A model generated the notes under the pieces. It ran no database searches, was not told the DNA's origin, and saw only the letters and a list, made by a program, of their open reading frames with translations. The translations under genes and the position numbers were made by a program. This document shows, piece by piece, positions 49,814 through 61,769 of a stretch of DNA of 64,000 bases. Position 1 is the stretch's first letter, and every line of letters begins with the position of its first letter. Source of the stretch: Parus major (Eukaryota > Chordata > Aves > Passeriformes > Paridae); assembly GCF_001522545.3 (NCBI RefSeq), contig NC_031768.1:2136258-2200257 (forward strand), in the 5' to 3' direction.

Positions 49814-50539
49814 GACAAACTACAATAATAAGAACACCAGAACAGACTTCCAGAAAAACCTTTTCATCCCCTTTCTACCCACTATTCCTTTGTTCACACG
49901 ACAACAGAGACAAAAACTTTGGAACTTTGGTGGTTAAAACAGTCCCAATTCTTGCTACAGTCTTTTCACCAGTCTTTGTAGAGAAACAGAAGTTTCTTCC
50001 TGTTAATTTATGGAGTTTCTCACAAGAAAACTATTTTTGTTATAATTTTCCATTGCCCTGATACTCTGAGATGTGTATGGGTCATGAGTCTAGGGATAGC
50101 ATTTTTAAGGATGAGTATTCAAAGGTAAAAAAAGTCTTCTTCATCTGTTTCTGTGAGCTTCACTAGACAACAGTTTTCTCATTGCCTCTCAAGGCTTCAA
50201 ATCTCTCAGCACTTCACTATACCATAATTACTCAAGTTTACACTTTGAACACTTTATTCCTCCCTACATACTTATCATGAATTAAAGGAGTTCTTTTCAG
50301 GACTTCATTGTCCATCTCCATAGTTTTAACAGAAAGATATTTCAGCTAAATTAAAGCATCTTCTTAATTCTCTACCTTTCTTGAAGTTTCTTTTCTTTCT
50401 TGTCACTGGTAGTTTATAAAGTCTCTTTTCATGTTGATCATTCTCCTTTTCTCTCTCTGGATAAAAAGATTAATCCGCAAGTCTCATCTGGGTAATGAAA
50501 GAGTTAAAATCTTGCCCAGGCTGTTGTAGGTAGTTCTGT

Positions 50540-50850
50540 GGCCTCGGCTGGTGCAGGAACTGGAGCCGTCTGCGATGGAGAGTTCCTCATGGCTGCTCTG
50601 GAGAGTGTAGTCGCCGCCCCAGCCCGCTGCAGGTCCAGAGTCTCTCTCCTTCTTCACTCAGCAGTTTCTAGTGAATTTAGTTACAACAAAAACCCTGCAG
50701 CCGAGCCAGAGATCAGCTCGGCCCAGCCCGAGCCCGGGGAAAACTTTCCACAGGGCCCGCATCTCCCGGCCGGGATCTGCGGCAGGCCCAGCCCTGTCCC
50801 TGCCCGGCCTCATGGCCTGGGCAGGGAACGGGAGGCCGGAGCTCCGTGCT
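50540..50850 (-). promoter_or_regulatory. CpG-rich segment of the LTR
   Basis: Many undecayed CpGs occur here in contrast to the AT-rich rest of the LTR. It falls in the first 40% of the element on the minus strand, where U3 promoter sequence would be. Promoter activity is inferred. Confidence 0.45.
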
Positions 50851-51048
50851 CTTCACAACCAGGAAACAAAGAGAACCAAGAGAGCTCTGGTCTTACACTT
50901 TAAGGTAGGGTTCACAAGTTGATCCCACTTTTCAATGGCCTAAACTGCTGTCAGTTCTCAGCAATGACCAATAATTGGTCAGGAGAAAAGACTCCAGGCA
51001 GATCCCAGCAACTTCAACTTTTCTTAAAGGTAAAGTAACTCCATGACA

Positions 51049-51053
51049 CTTAC
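51049..51053. repeat. Target-site duplication, right copy (CTTAC)
   Basis: Exactly abuts the LTR end and matches 49696-49700. Confidence 0.88.
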
Positions 51054-51680
51054 AGAAATCAAAGCCTTGTCCATCCTGAATTTCCAGAGGTCTCCAGCTG
51101 AAGTTCCTTGATTGAATATTCTCCAATTGGTCACTTTGAATTATTGATCTTTTGAGCAGCCAAAATTTCCATTCTTTTCCTGAGGGTTTCTCTCCTGTAT
51201 TTCAGATTTCCCTCTTTTTACAGAGCAAGGAGCACATGGAATTATTCCCCCATCTCAGTGCACTCACTCATGTGTTTCTCTTCCTACAAGGTGTGAAAAC
51301 TCTTCTTTTTTCCCCTTAAAATCAGCTACAGGCCTCTTGATTTTCTTCCTGGTTTTAACTCTATTTTAACTCTATATGGTTTTAACTCCAGAAATTACAA
51401 GAATTTAATTTGTTCATCTGATTTTCTCCGAGTTCTCATCCCACCTAATTAATTAGTGCAGGGCACTTTTCTGGTTTTAGCTTTTTATCTAACAGAATCA
51501 AGCTTTTGTGTTAAAACAGCGGAGAAAAAACCCCAAAAAGATGGAAATATGGGTGAAGTGCAAATAAAATGTGATTTACAGCTCCCAGGTAGCATGTGCA
51601 GGTCAGGAATATGGATTGCCCAGTGTGTCATTTCTAAGGAGACATTAAAAGGGAGAGAAGGGGAGCTTGAAATTGCTTTT

Positions 51681-51699
51681 TGTTGTTGTTGTTGTTGTT
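51681..51699. repeat. (TTG)6 microsatellite
   Basis: Six perfect TTG units. Confidence 0.94.
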
Positions 51700-52481
51700 T
51701 AATTATGGAAATATTTACATGTGCTCACATATACAGGCAATGAGTGCTTTGGTGTACATATTGCAATAATCTATTTATTTATGGTGCCAAACCCCCAGAG
51801 TGGCAGGTTTAGAGCATCACACCCTTTCCCAACAAAGGGGAAAAAAATCCCAAATTTCAAAACAAACCCATCACAACAAAGTGGTTTGATTTCAGTTACA
51901 GAGTGAGCAGAAAACAGGGGAAAAAATCCAAATTTTGGAGCCCACAGCCTGAGGCAAATTGATACATTCATCCTCAGGGCAGACTTTTTGGACACTGATT
52001 ACTGGGCTCTCCTAACAGTGTTTGCAGGACAGATTATCTGCCAGCTTATCCATTCTCCTCTTATAAGAGACACTGCTCAAAGAGCCTGAAAACACAGCTG
52101 CCTCTTTCCAGGCTTTCCCTATCCCTGAAAAGCAGCAGAATCCCTGGATGCCCCCAAAATTAATCTTCATGGAAAGTGGGCAGCCTCGTTTGGAGGCAGC
52201 AGAAAAGGAAAAGCACTTGGAGGGGAAATCTGCTTAAAGACCAAAGGGGGAAACGTGGAGGGAATCCCTGTGAAAACGCCGGGCTGGGGAAGCTTCCTGG
52301 GCCTTTGGAACAAAAGGAATGAGATCTCGGGATAAAAGAAGAGTGGGAGAGTTTTCATCCTGGAGAGGCAGTGCAAAAGTCTGGGAGAACTGGGATTTTG
52401 ATGTGTTGTTAGAGCCTCTCTGCCTGGCACTGGCAAAAATTCCACTTTTTTTCACCTTTTCCTGCAAGCAGGAGCTGTGAT

Positions 52482-52545
52482 ATCAAATCCATGAAATCCA
52501 TGAAACCTCTCAAAGCCATCAAAGCCACCAAAACCATCAAATCCA
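52482..52545. repeat. Degenerate short tandem repeat
   Basis: Variants of a roughly 9-base unit such as CATCAAAGC, CCATGAAAT and CATCAAATC recur about seven times. Confidence 0.7.
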
Positions 52546-54762
52546 CCTCTGCTTCATCCCCTCGAGGAAACAAGTGACAGAAATAAGTGTATCCTGACAT
52601 CTATAGGCAACAATTCGATAAATTCCAGCTTTTTCATTATTATTTTGGTCAGCTGGGCAAGCACAATGCTGGAAAAATGTGGCCCAGGGATATTTTTTTC
52701 CAAGGATTTTTGATCTTGGAGTGATTTTGCTTTCCAGTGTGGGCAGGAGAGAGGGTTTGATGTCGTTTGAGATATCCAGGATGTTTTCCAGAGGGAAGCA
52801 CAGCCCTCATCCCTCTCCCCCTGGCTGCTGCCACCCCTGGAATCCCAGATAAGGAACAGCAACCACTGGAATGGGATGGCTGAGGTGGGAGGACAAGAAA
52901 ACTCAAAGTAACAAAACAGAGGTGAGAAAAAGGATATTGTCAGCATCTTTTTATAAACACACAACCCAAAGGTGACCTTTAGTGAGGATCAGCAGCTTTT
53001 GGCTTCCACTTCAAGCAATTTTCAGGGGAAGTAAAAACCCTCCTTAGCTTTGTGGCAATATTTTGCACTCTCATCTTTGCTCAGATATATGTGAGGGAGG
53101 GGAATGTTCTTTCTCTTCTTTTGAGAGCTCTGCTGAGGATTTTTGTCACCTGAAGAGGAGGTGATGTACCCGTGACCTCGTGACAAATCTGCTGCACAAG
53201 GGCTGTGGCTCATCCTGCTCTTTTGAAAGAGCAAATTTGATATTTGCATATCTGCTGTTGAGTGTCCTGCCTGCATTTCTGTGAAGAGTGGCTTAAATAT
53301 TCTTGTTTTCCATCAAAACACTTCGTGTTTGCTCCCAAAATGTGGGGTTTCCATATGCAAAGCTCTGCACCTGAGGGAGTGATATTTACCTTTTTTTCTG
53401 TTTTTCTTTCCACGCTGGTTTTCATTTCAAAACCAGGTCTCTGGTGAGAAGGAAAACAGCAGCACTTGTGATATGAGTGGGGACAAGTTTCCCTGGGGGT
53501 TTCCAGGTCCCAGTTTTGCACCTCAGCAGTCCTGAGGCAGCAGAAATTGTTCAATTTTGCTTCTTCTTGAATTATCTGCGAGACCTGCAACTCAACTTTG
53601 TCCTGTAAACAGCTCAGGAGCTCCCACAAGCCCATCCCAAGGAATTTGCTTTCCTGGAGGTTGGACTAATGGGTGAAATGATGACATTGACCCCCAGCAT
53701 TGAGGAGGGGTCAACTCCATTTTAAATCCCAGAACTCCCAAGTGCTGGTCCCGAGTGTTCCCAAAGTCCAGTGGGTTCGGCTGCAAGCAGAGCAAATTCC
53801 ACATAAAATCCAATTCCAGTAAAATGTAACAGGCAGGGATCTCTGTCTTTGGAAGCAAGACCACCCAGGGGCTCCTCTGAAATGATTCTGAGATAATGTG
53901 GCTTGAGTGGTTTAGTACAAGGTCAAGGATTCCGGCTTTTTAATTTTTCTTTTTTTTATTTTTCTTGCATCTCTTCTTCCTTCCTCCCATTTCCCAACTG
54001 TGGAAAAAAATCCCACTTTGATTTAAACTGCAATCCCACCCAATATTCTCCTTTGCACAAGGCAAAAAAAAGGAAAATATTTTAATGGCTGTGTGTAGTT
54101 GGATTCATTTAGGGAACAAAAACGCTTTTGAGCAGCAGTTTTATGCACAGCTTTGATTTATTTTGATTTAAGTATCTGTTATTTTTAAATGTGCCATCTT
54201 CTCTTTGTTTCTGGTGCAAAATTTTTGGCTAGGGATGATTTTCCACACTGGACTCCATAAAAATCTTCCTTATGACTGAAGGCAACTTGGCTGAATATAA
54301 ATTATCAGGCATGGGGGATTAGCTGTGGCTTTAGATGTAAGGAATGATCACAGGTAAGAACTAAAAGAAATATTTTTGCAGGCAAGCTCTCTTCTGGAAA
54401 GATTTTTAAAAAATCCCAATTAAGTTGAAAATGAATTATTAACTCATGTTCTGCTTCAAAAGATGAAAGAGATGAATACTTTTTCCTGCACAGAAATTCA
54501 TTGAATGGGAAATTATCAAGTACAGGGAGTTCAGACAAATGACTGAATTCAGCCTTAACTTCCATTTCCTACAGAACAGGAGAAGCAGCCCGTGGGACTG
54601 CAGAAAGATGAATAAATGGCAGAATGAAAGAAGAAAGGCAATAATTGTATTATTTGGACTGCAATACATCCCTCAGCTGCTTGGTCTCAGTGCTGTTCTT
54701 CACAAGAAAAGAGATTTTTGCCACACTCAGTTCCTCTGGTAACGTGGTGCACGGTACATGGA

Positions 54763-54804
54763 CTGGAAATGGAGGAGTGGAAATGGAGGAATGGAAATTG
54801 AGGA
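54763..54804. repeat. 14-bp minisatellite, left part
   Basis: Units of TGGAAATGGAGGAG, with variation at the last base, run into the second N block. Confidence 0.95.
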
Positions 54805-55386
54805 NNNNNNNNNNNNNNNNNNNNNNNNNNNNNNNNNNNNNNNNNNNNNNNNNNNNNNNNNNNNNNNNNNNNNNNNNNNNNNNNNNNNNNNNNNNNNNNN
54901 NNNNNNNNNNNNNNNNNNNNNNNNNNNNNNNNNNNNNNNNNNNNNNNNNNNNNNNNNNNNNNNNNNNNNNNNNNNNNNNNNNNNNNNNNNNNNNNNNNNN
55001 NNNNNNNNNNNNNNNNNNNNNNNNNNNNNNNNNNNNNNNNNNNNNNNNNNNNNNNNNNNNNNNNNNNNNNNNNNNNNNNNNNNNNNNNNNNNNNNNNNNN
55101 NNNNNNNNNNNNNNNNNNNNNNNNNNNNNNNNNNNNNNNNNNNNNNNNNNNNNNNNNNNNNNNNNNNNNNNNNNNNNNNNNNNNNNNNNNNNNNNNNNNN
55201 NNNNNNNNNNNNNNNNNNNNNNNNNNNNNNNNNNNNNNNNNNNNNNNNNNNNNNNNNNNNNNNNNNNNNNNNNNNNNNNNNNNNNNNNNNNNNNNNNNNN
55301 NNNNNNNNNNNNNNNNNNNNNNNNNNNNNNNNNNNNNNNNNNNNNNNNNNNNNNNNNNNNNNNNNNNNNNNNNNNNNNNNNNNNNN
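54805..55386. other. Assembly gap, 582 N
   Basis: Both sides carry the same 14-bp minisatellite, so the gap very probably contains more of it. Confidence 1.
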
Positions 55387-55440
55387 CTGGAAATGGAGGA
55401 GTGGAAATGGAGGACTGGAAATGAAGGACTGGAAATGGAC
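55387..55440. repeat. 14-bp minisatellite, right part
   Basis: Nearly four more units in the same orientation. TGCACGG occurs just outside both ends of the array. Confidence 0.95.
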
Positions 55441-55886
55441 TGTGCACGGCTTGGATTTGTCCTCCCACCCTCATGGAGCACAGGAATTCCCAGTGAATTC
55501 CAGCAGAAACCCCTCAGAGATCCCTTCCAGGGTTTGCTCTGCAGGGAGACCCTTCCTGAACCCTTCTTTCCTCCTTGTACAAACTCATTCAGAAAATCAA
55601 AATATCCACGGCTTCCCCGGAGGCTGTGGGGAGTTGTGCTGATCCTATTGGTGTTTTCTGCTGGAAAAATCCAATTTTGTGCTGTTCCTGGACCATGTGG
55701 AGCAGCCAGTTCCTTCTTTGGCCTCACTTGGGCTCCAGGACACATCCTGGGATAATGAAGGAGAGCAATGAGCACCCTCAGGGAAGGAGAAAGGTGTTTC
55801 TCCCTGGGGTTTGCTGCTCTCTCACCGACAATTTCACCTTTGGCCTCACAAAATTTCTGCTCTACCACCAGGAGAAAGCTCCTTGT
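55441..55886. other. Unique sequence, nothing recognised
   Basis: No exon or repeat family could be supported. Confidence 0.5.
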
Positions 55887-56150
55887 GACAGGGATGGGAC
55901 CTGAGGGAGAGGCTGCAGCTGGCCCAGCAGGGATTTAGGTTGGCTTTTAGGGCAAGGCTCTTCTTTCCCCAGAGGCTGCTGGCACTGCCCAGGCTCCCCA
56001 GGGAATGGGCACGGCCCCGAGGCTGCCACAGCTCCAGGAGCATCCAGGGATGCCCAGGCTGGGCTTGTTGGGGGGTCTGGGCAGGGCAGGGTGGGATTGA
56101 TGATCCCTCTGGGTCCCTTCTCACCCAGGATATTCCATATTTCTATGAGT
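55887..56150 (+). mobile_element. CR1 LINE fragment with 3' end
   Basis: Bases 55911-56074 are identical to 34454-34617. Ends 'aggatattccatatttctat', the terminus of this CR1 group. Confidence 0.9.
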
Positions 56151-56799
56151 AAATAGAATTTTCCCACAAATTACTGAAATCAACGCGGATTTTATTCAGT
56201 TTTCCTCCCAAAAGTCTGTCTTTACATGAAAATATTTTAAAACTTCTTTTAAACAGCTTTAAAACACCTTTAAATATGATTTTCTTTTACAACTACATCT
56301 CTCTAAATTCTTGTGTTGCAATTACACCGTTTTGCCTTCATTTGTGCAGACTTCACCTGCTTTTTATTCCAGCTGAATATACCTGGTGGAGCACTTGGCA
56401 GCTGTTAGGCCCAAAGATATCCTGCTACTTTTGTGTTTCCAAACATCACCTTCCTCCTCTCCCTCACCCATCAGGTCTTTGTCTCCATCTCCAAAACTCT
56501 GGGGAGAGGAGCCTTTTGTCCCAGCCCATCTGTCACTGCCCTGTTGGCACAGGGCCTCTCACACGAGAGGAATTGTGATCCACAATCCAAAATTGTGTTT
56601 TTTCCAGGGAGTTCATCCTCACACATCCTCCTGTGGGGTAGGTACAGCTCTTGCCTTTCAGGGAGAAGGAATCTCTGAGCTGTCCCAGGGACAGGATCCA
56701 TCCTGTTTGGTCCTGGCATGGACAATTCCAGCTCCCAGATTTCCCTCTGGGGGTCTGTAATGGAACCAGAGTTATTTAATCCCTTAATTAATCAATAGA
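56151..56799. other. Unique sequence, nothing recognised
   Basis: No exon or repeat could be supported. Confidence 0.5.
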
Positions 56800-57519
56800 C
56801 CGAGGGCACCCTCGGCACATTTGCGGGTGACACCAAGCTGAGGGTGCAGTGACACCCCTGGAGGACAGGATGACATCCAGGGGGACCTGGACAAGCTCCA
56901 GAAGTGGATCCATGGGAATCTCATCAGGTTTCACAAGGCCAAGTGCTGGAGCTGCCCCTGGGATGGGGCAACCCCTGGGATCACTCCAGGCTGGGATGAG
57001 CAGAGGGAGCAGCCCTGGGAGAAGGATTTGAGGGATAAGGGCTGAGCCCCAGGGTGGGCAGGAGGAAAGGGATTGGGATTGTGCCCTGAGCCCCCTGAGG
57101 TGAGACCCCACCTGCAGAGCTGNNNNNNNNNNNNNNNNNNNNNNNNNNNNNNNNNNNNNNNNNNNNNNNNNNNNNNNNNNNNNNNNNNNNNNNNNNNNNN
57201 NNNNNNNNNNNNNNNNNNNNNNNNNNNNNNNNNNNNNNNNNNNNNNNNNNNNNNNNNNNNNNNNNNNNNNNNNNNNNNNNNNNNNNNNNNNNNNNNNNNN
57301 NNNNNNNNNNNNNNNNNNNNNNNNNNNAGACAATTGCCAAGGGCTGCAGGGCCAGGAGCCAGGGAATGGCTGCCAGGGGCAGAGGGCAGGGCTGGATCTT
57401 GGCATCTTGGGCAGGGATTGTTCCCTGGCAGGGTGGGCAGGGGCTGGGATGGAATTGCCAGAGCAGCTGGGGCTGCCCCTGGATCCCTGGCAGTGCCCAA
57501 GGCCAGGCTGGACATTGGG
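56800..57519 (+). mobile_element. CR1 LINE fragment, about 720 bases, with gap
   Basis: This is the longest CR1 copy. It starts in the ORF2 C-terminal region ('gtgacaccaagctgagggtg', 'agggggacctggacaagctc'), with the frame broken by stops. An N block removes 57123-57327. The remaining 57328-57519 differs from 40592-40783 at one base. The 3' terminus is missing. Confidence 0.9.
57123..57327. other. Assembly gap, 205 N, inside CR1
   Basis: The homologous interval in the intact paralogue is 40387-40591, also exactly 205 bases. Confidence 1.
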
Positions 57520-58023
57520 GCTGGGAACTGGGAGATTTCCTGGAGCACAGATGGGATCTCTTTTCTCTGAGTCTCCTTTTGAACATCCAGCACCTCCTCA
57601 TACCTCTCATATCTCTCTTATGGTCCTGCAATCAAATTTAACTTCACATCCACTTCACCATTTTGAAGCTCTAATTTCCACAGACAGTTTATATTAAAAA
57701 CTCCCTTCCTGAATGTGTTCCAAAGTTTCTGTATGAAGCAACAAAACAATTCTTTCTCCTAGGAATTGTCTCCCCAGCAATAATTGATTCAAACCTGGAG
57801 ATATCTTTTATAATATTGCTTGATTAAAACCTGCTGGTTTCCTTTGCCTCTGTCTTCTTTTTCTCTACAGTTCCTGGATAACATCCCACCTTTTCCTCCC
57901 TTTCTTCTCTGTACCTGAAAACCACTGCAGATTCCCACTGGAAAAATCCTGCACATCATCTGTAGATGAAAAATTATGGTGTCAGATTTTGATTAAGAAA
58001 TTATTTCCAGTAAATGGTTTTGG

Positions 58024-58047
58024 TTTTTTTTTTTTTTTTTTTTTTTT
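58024..58047. repeat. Poly(T) tract, 24 bases
   Basis: Uninterrupted T run; no adjacent retrocopy recognised. Confidence 0.95.
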
Positions 58048-59417
58048 ATTTCCCCCAGTGAATTCAAATTTCACCAAGTTATTTGCATGGTTATTTAAAG
58101 AAATTTCATAAAAATAAAATGAGAATGTGATGGTTTAGTCACCAGCTGAGCAATGTGCTTAAAGTCATCCATTAACACGTGTGGAATAAATCCTTGTGGT
58201 ATTTCATGCTTGGAGAGCGTTGAATGTTTTTATGATTTCAAATCCTAGTCCTCCTCAGGAGGAGGAAGAGAATTAGATAAAAACACTTTAATTTTGTTTG
58301 AAAAAATATAAAAGAGGGTTGATGGTTATAATATGGCCAATGGTTTGGGGTGGAGAGGTGCCAACATGGAATTTACCTCACTGTTATTAAGCAAGACTTA
58401 AATTCTCCCCTCCTGCAGGAGCAGGCAAAAATTTGGGGTATCCAACAGCTGCCAACACTTTTGCACCTCTTGCTTTCTTCTCCAGTTCTGATGATAAAAA
58501 AGGAGAGCAAGATTCTGGAAATGAAACAAAAATCTCTGGTTTTAATGCGAACTTCAGACAACCTTCAGCTCTCAGGAGCATCTCTTTGAAGAAGCTCTCT
58601 GTCAGCTCAGCTTTTGGACAAATACACGATGAAAGTTCGATGAGAGATGGAAAGAAAACAGTTTAAAATCTCAGTGCTCACCGAGGAGGGTGGAGAATTG
58701 TTTTCCCAAGACAAAAGCCACATTGAACAAAATAAGAGTGTGGCATGACTCTGCTTCTCTTTTGGCCTTTACCTGAATCCTGAAAGAACTCAGGCATAAC
58801 CTGGATAAGCCTCTAAATATGACTCAGTTCATTCTCACAAACTGCCAAGAAATCTGTATTTATTTAAAGAAAACTCTCCAACAATAGCTGTACCTGCTGC
58901 AGCAGGCAAGGCTGACTGTCAGGTAATGCCAGGCTGGAGAAAGTTTTATTTTAAATGCAGGATTTCCCCTCTTGCTGGTGTTTGAACAGATGGGTTTGTA
59001 GCAACAATTCCATGCCTCTTTTTAGTATGATTATTTTATTTTAATGCTAAAACCGTTTGAGGGATAAGCTAGTAAAAACAGCAGAGCATTAGGATTGGAA
59101 GTGTCTCCGTGTTAAACTCAAAAGGATCGAATAAAACACCCAAGGGAATGATCATTAACCATCCCAGTATTCTCCCTGCCAGTGCCAGTGCTGGAAATGC
59201 CAGGGAGAGCTGGAAAACTCTGGGATTTTAGCCTGCAAAAAAAAGGGCACAAACATGGACACGGGTGGGGCTGGACTCCCTGGAATTTTAGGGGAGGAGG
59301 GGAAGGAAAGGACAGGTAGGGAGGGAGTGTTGGTGATGAGGGGGGGATAAAGTCAAGGGGGTTGTTTTCCAAATCAATCAGTGCCTGTGCTTGTCAGAGC
59401 CTCCAGAGAATCAGGAA

Positions 59418-59454
59418 AGAAATCAGAAATCAGCCAGAAATCAGAAATCAGAAA
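59418..59454. repeat. Short AGAAATC tandem repeat
   Basis: Five AGAAATC-like 7-base units, interrupted once by CAGC. Confidence 0.88.
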
Positions 59455-59492
59455 GAATCTCATCACCTTCATTATGGGGCCAACAGCAGGGG

Positions 59493-59540
59493 CTTTTCCT
59501 GGTCCTTTTCCTGGCCCTTTTCCTGGTCCTTTTCCTGATC
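59493..59540. repeat. 12-bp tandem repeat, four units
   Basis: CTTTTCCTGGTC-like units start at 59493, 59505, 59517 and 59529. Confidence 0.93.
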
Positions 59541-61769
59541 CTCCACAGCAAATCCTTGAAGTAGCAGCTACACAATTGTGAGAATTCATCTTTTGGACTC
59601 AGTCACATCCTCCCCACCCCTGCTGGACTCCTTCCCTCAGCTCAGCTCCTCAGGGAGGAGCATTCCCACATCCCTGGCAGCCCTGGCTGCTGCCCCTCCG
59701 AGCTCCAGGGATGTTCCCTGCAGGATTTGAGATATTTAATCCCAGGAGAACTGGAGCAGACAGGCAGGGCTTTCAGGCACTGGGATATGGTTTGGATGAG
59801 CTCAGGTTTATCTCAAATCAGCCTCTGCAGCTTTGGGGAAGTCTGGATCCATTCAGGGCCCTGTTGCTCCATGGGAAGATGGGAAAGAGGCTGGGAAAGT
59901 GGCCCTGACCCATGAATTATTTATTCTTTGGTAGCAAAGGTTATTTGTGTGCTTTCTAGGAGAAAATAGGTGGGTAAGTGGCCCAGATTCAGCACAGATA
60001 TCAAATACAGACTGAAATAAACCTGGTGGGTTGGAGGGAAGATGTTGAAGCAGGAGCAGATCCAGCATCCAGGTAAAATCCTGCTCCAGTTGGCAGCCAA
60101 ATCACTGCTGGATTTTAGCAGCTCCCGGTTTGTGCTGTCTGCAGCCACTCTCTGGATTTCAGTCACTGTGAATTTTGAGAAAAATGTGTGCTTAAATCAT
60201 CAAAACACTTGTTTTGCATCAAATTTAGCTCTTTTAGGTTTGGGTTGGGGTTTTTTTTGTGATGTCCTTAGCCTGATTAGAACTCCAGTAACTCTGAAAA
60301 ACTGCATTTCTGCTTCTGATAATTAAGAAAGAAGATGAACCCAATTTCACTTTAAGACTGTGTCTTCAGGGCTGGAAATTGTGCAAACACTGCTGGATAT
60401 AACACAGAAAACAGAAATGAATTCCCAGTAGCACCTCTTTTTACAACATCATTGTGGGCTTTGTTGACTTTAGACTGGTGCTTTTTTTTTTTTCCTCTTT
60501 TCCCGTGGATGCCATGGAATTCGAGATGACTTGAAACACTCAAACGAGCACATTTAAATGTGTGTGTTTATGGGCAGGGGAGGGGGATTCACACTTTAAA
60601 TCCTAAGTGCTGGAATTAGCTCCAACAAAGCCCGAGTGTGTTGACTTTCAAATGGGTTCAGCTGATGGAGCAGAAATTTGCTGGTTGGCTCCAAGGGTTG
60701 TCTTTTATTTCTCTCCTCCAAAAACATCTTTGCCAGGTTTGGGTTTTTTTTGGAATATCAGAATAAATATCTTTAAAGATGAAGTTTTGGCTCCAGAGTG
60801 AGTGGTGGGACTGTGGGGTTTCTCTGTTGGATTCTTTTGCTGGTGGAATTTGGTGAGTTCCTGCTTTGCAAATGCAGAGCTCTGCCCTCAATCCCAAATC
60901 CTGGGCTCCAGGCAGCTGGGACAGGGAGATTTTGGCAAATCCTGCCCCAGAAATTGAAGATATTTATCAGGCTGCCCAAATGTTGTGTGAGGATGTTGTG
61001 CCAGACATTTCCTTTTCCCCTTTCACAGGAGGTGAGAACCTGGGATAAAATGGGAACCGATGGTGGAGATGTCACCTGGATCCAAAATCTGAAAGCTGGA
61101 GCTAAAACTGAATATTCCAAGGTGCAAATCACATTGTCAGAAGTGTCTTTAGAGCAGCTCTATAAATCACATTAATTGTAGAAATTGCTGCAGGTTGAAG
61201 CTGAAACCAACCTGGCAAATCTCCTCCTCTTTGTGTGGTGCTTGGGAATTTACATTTTTAACCACCTCTGCATCACCTGTCCCAGTTCTTTCTGCAGAAT
61301 CACATCCTCCTGGCTTTTTCTTTGCCATGGATGGTGCAAACCCCAGCTGGGTGCTGTGGGCAGGATGGTGCTGCCTTGAGGGGCTCACACCAAGCATTTT
61401 CAGGAAACTTCTGATATTTTTATCTCCAAGCTGTGAAAGGAAGACATCCCACAAAGACTCCTGGCAGAATCCCTACAGCCCCTGGCACTTGCTGGGGAAA
61501 AATAAAACCCCAGCTGAGCTTGCCCCTTCCTTCAGGAGAGGAAAACCTACAAGCTAAGTGTGGGTTTTGCTTTATGGATGCAGCGCGTGAGCGATTTATT
61601 TCTTTATTAATGTTGAAATTGATCGAAGTTAATTTAACCCTTTGTCTTCCTCACCACAAACCCACTGGAACACGAGGATTCCCAGCAGTTTGAGGCATCA
61701 TTTGCTGCTCCTGACAGCTCAGGATGGCTCACAGGGGGCTGAGGAGGGGGGGCAGAATTTCTGTACCAG

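Larger units (their letters stand above)
49701..51048 (-). mobile_element. Solo LTR of an endogenous retrovirus, ERVL-like
   Basis: The 1348-bp unit begins TGTCGTGG and ends CCATGACA, an imperfect inverted terminal pair with the TG..CA ends of an LTR. The 5-bp duplication CTTAC lies on both sides (49696-49700 and 51049-51053). There is no internal retroviral region, so this is a solo LTR left by recombination. A poly(A) hexamer on the minus strand (49808-49813) sits about 105 bases from the 49701 end, which supports minus orientation. A CpG-rich stretch lies at about 50540-50850. Ends and target-site length suggest an ERVL-type family; the family name is not established. Confidence 0.9.
51054..54762. 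other. Unique sequence, no gene seen
   Basis: Contains the TTG microsatellite at 51681-51699 and a degenerate 'catcaaagc' repeat at about 52482-52545. No exon recognised. Confidence 0.5.
57520..61769. other. Unique sequence with simple repeats
   Basis: No conserved exon recognised. Holds a T24 tract and two short tandem arrays listed separately. Confidence 0.5.

Noticed and set aside
50538..50903. 121-codon frame with alanine- and proline-rich start
   Set aside because: It lies inside the CpG-rich part of the solo LTR on the opposite strand to the inferred LTR orientation and has no retroviral or host domain.
54763..55440. Minisatellite array considered as a CRISPR array
   Set aside because: Units are contiguous 14-mers without spacers and the genome is vertebrate.
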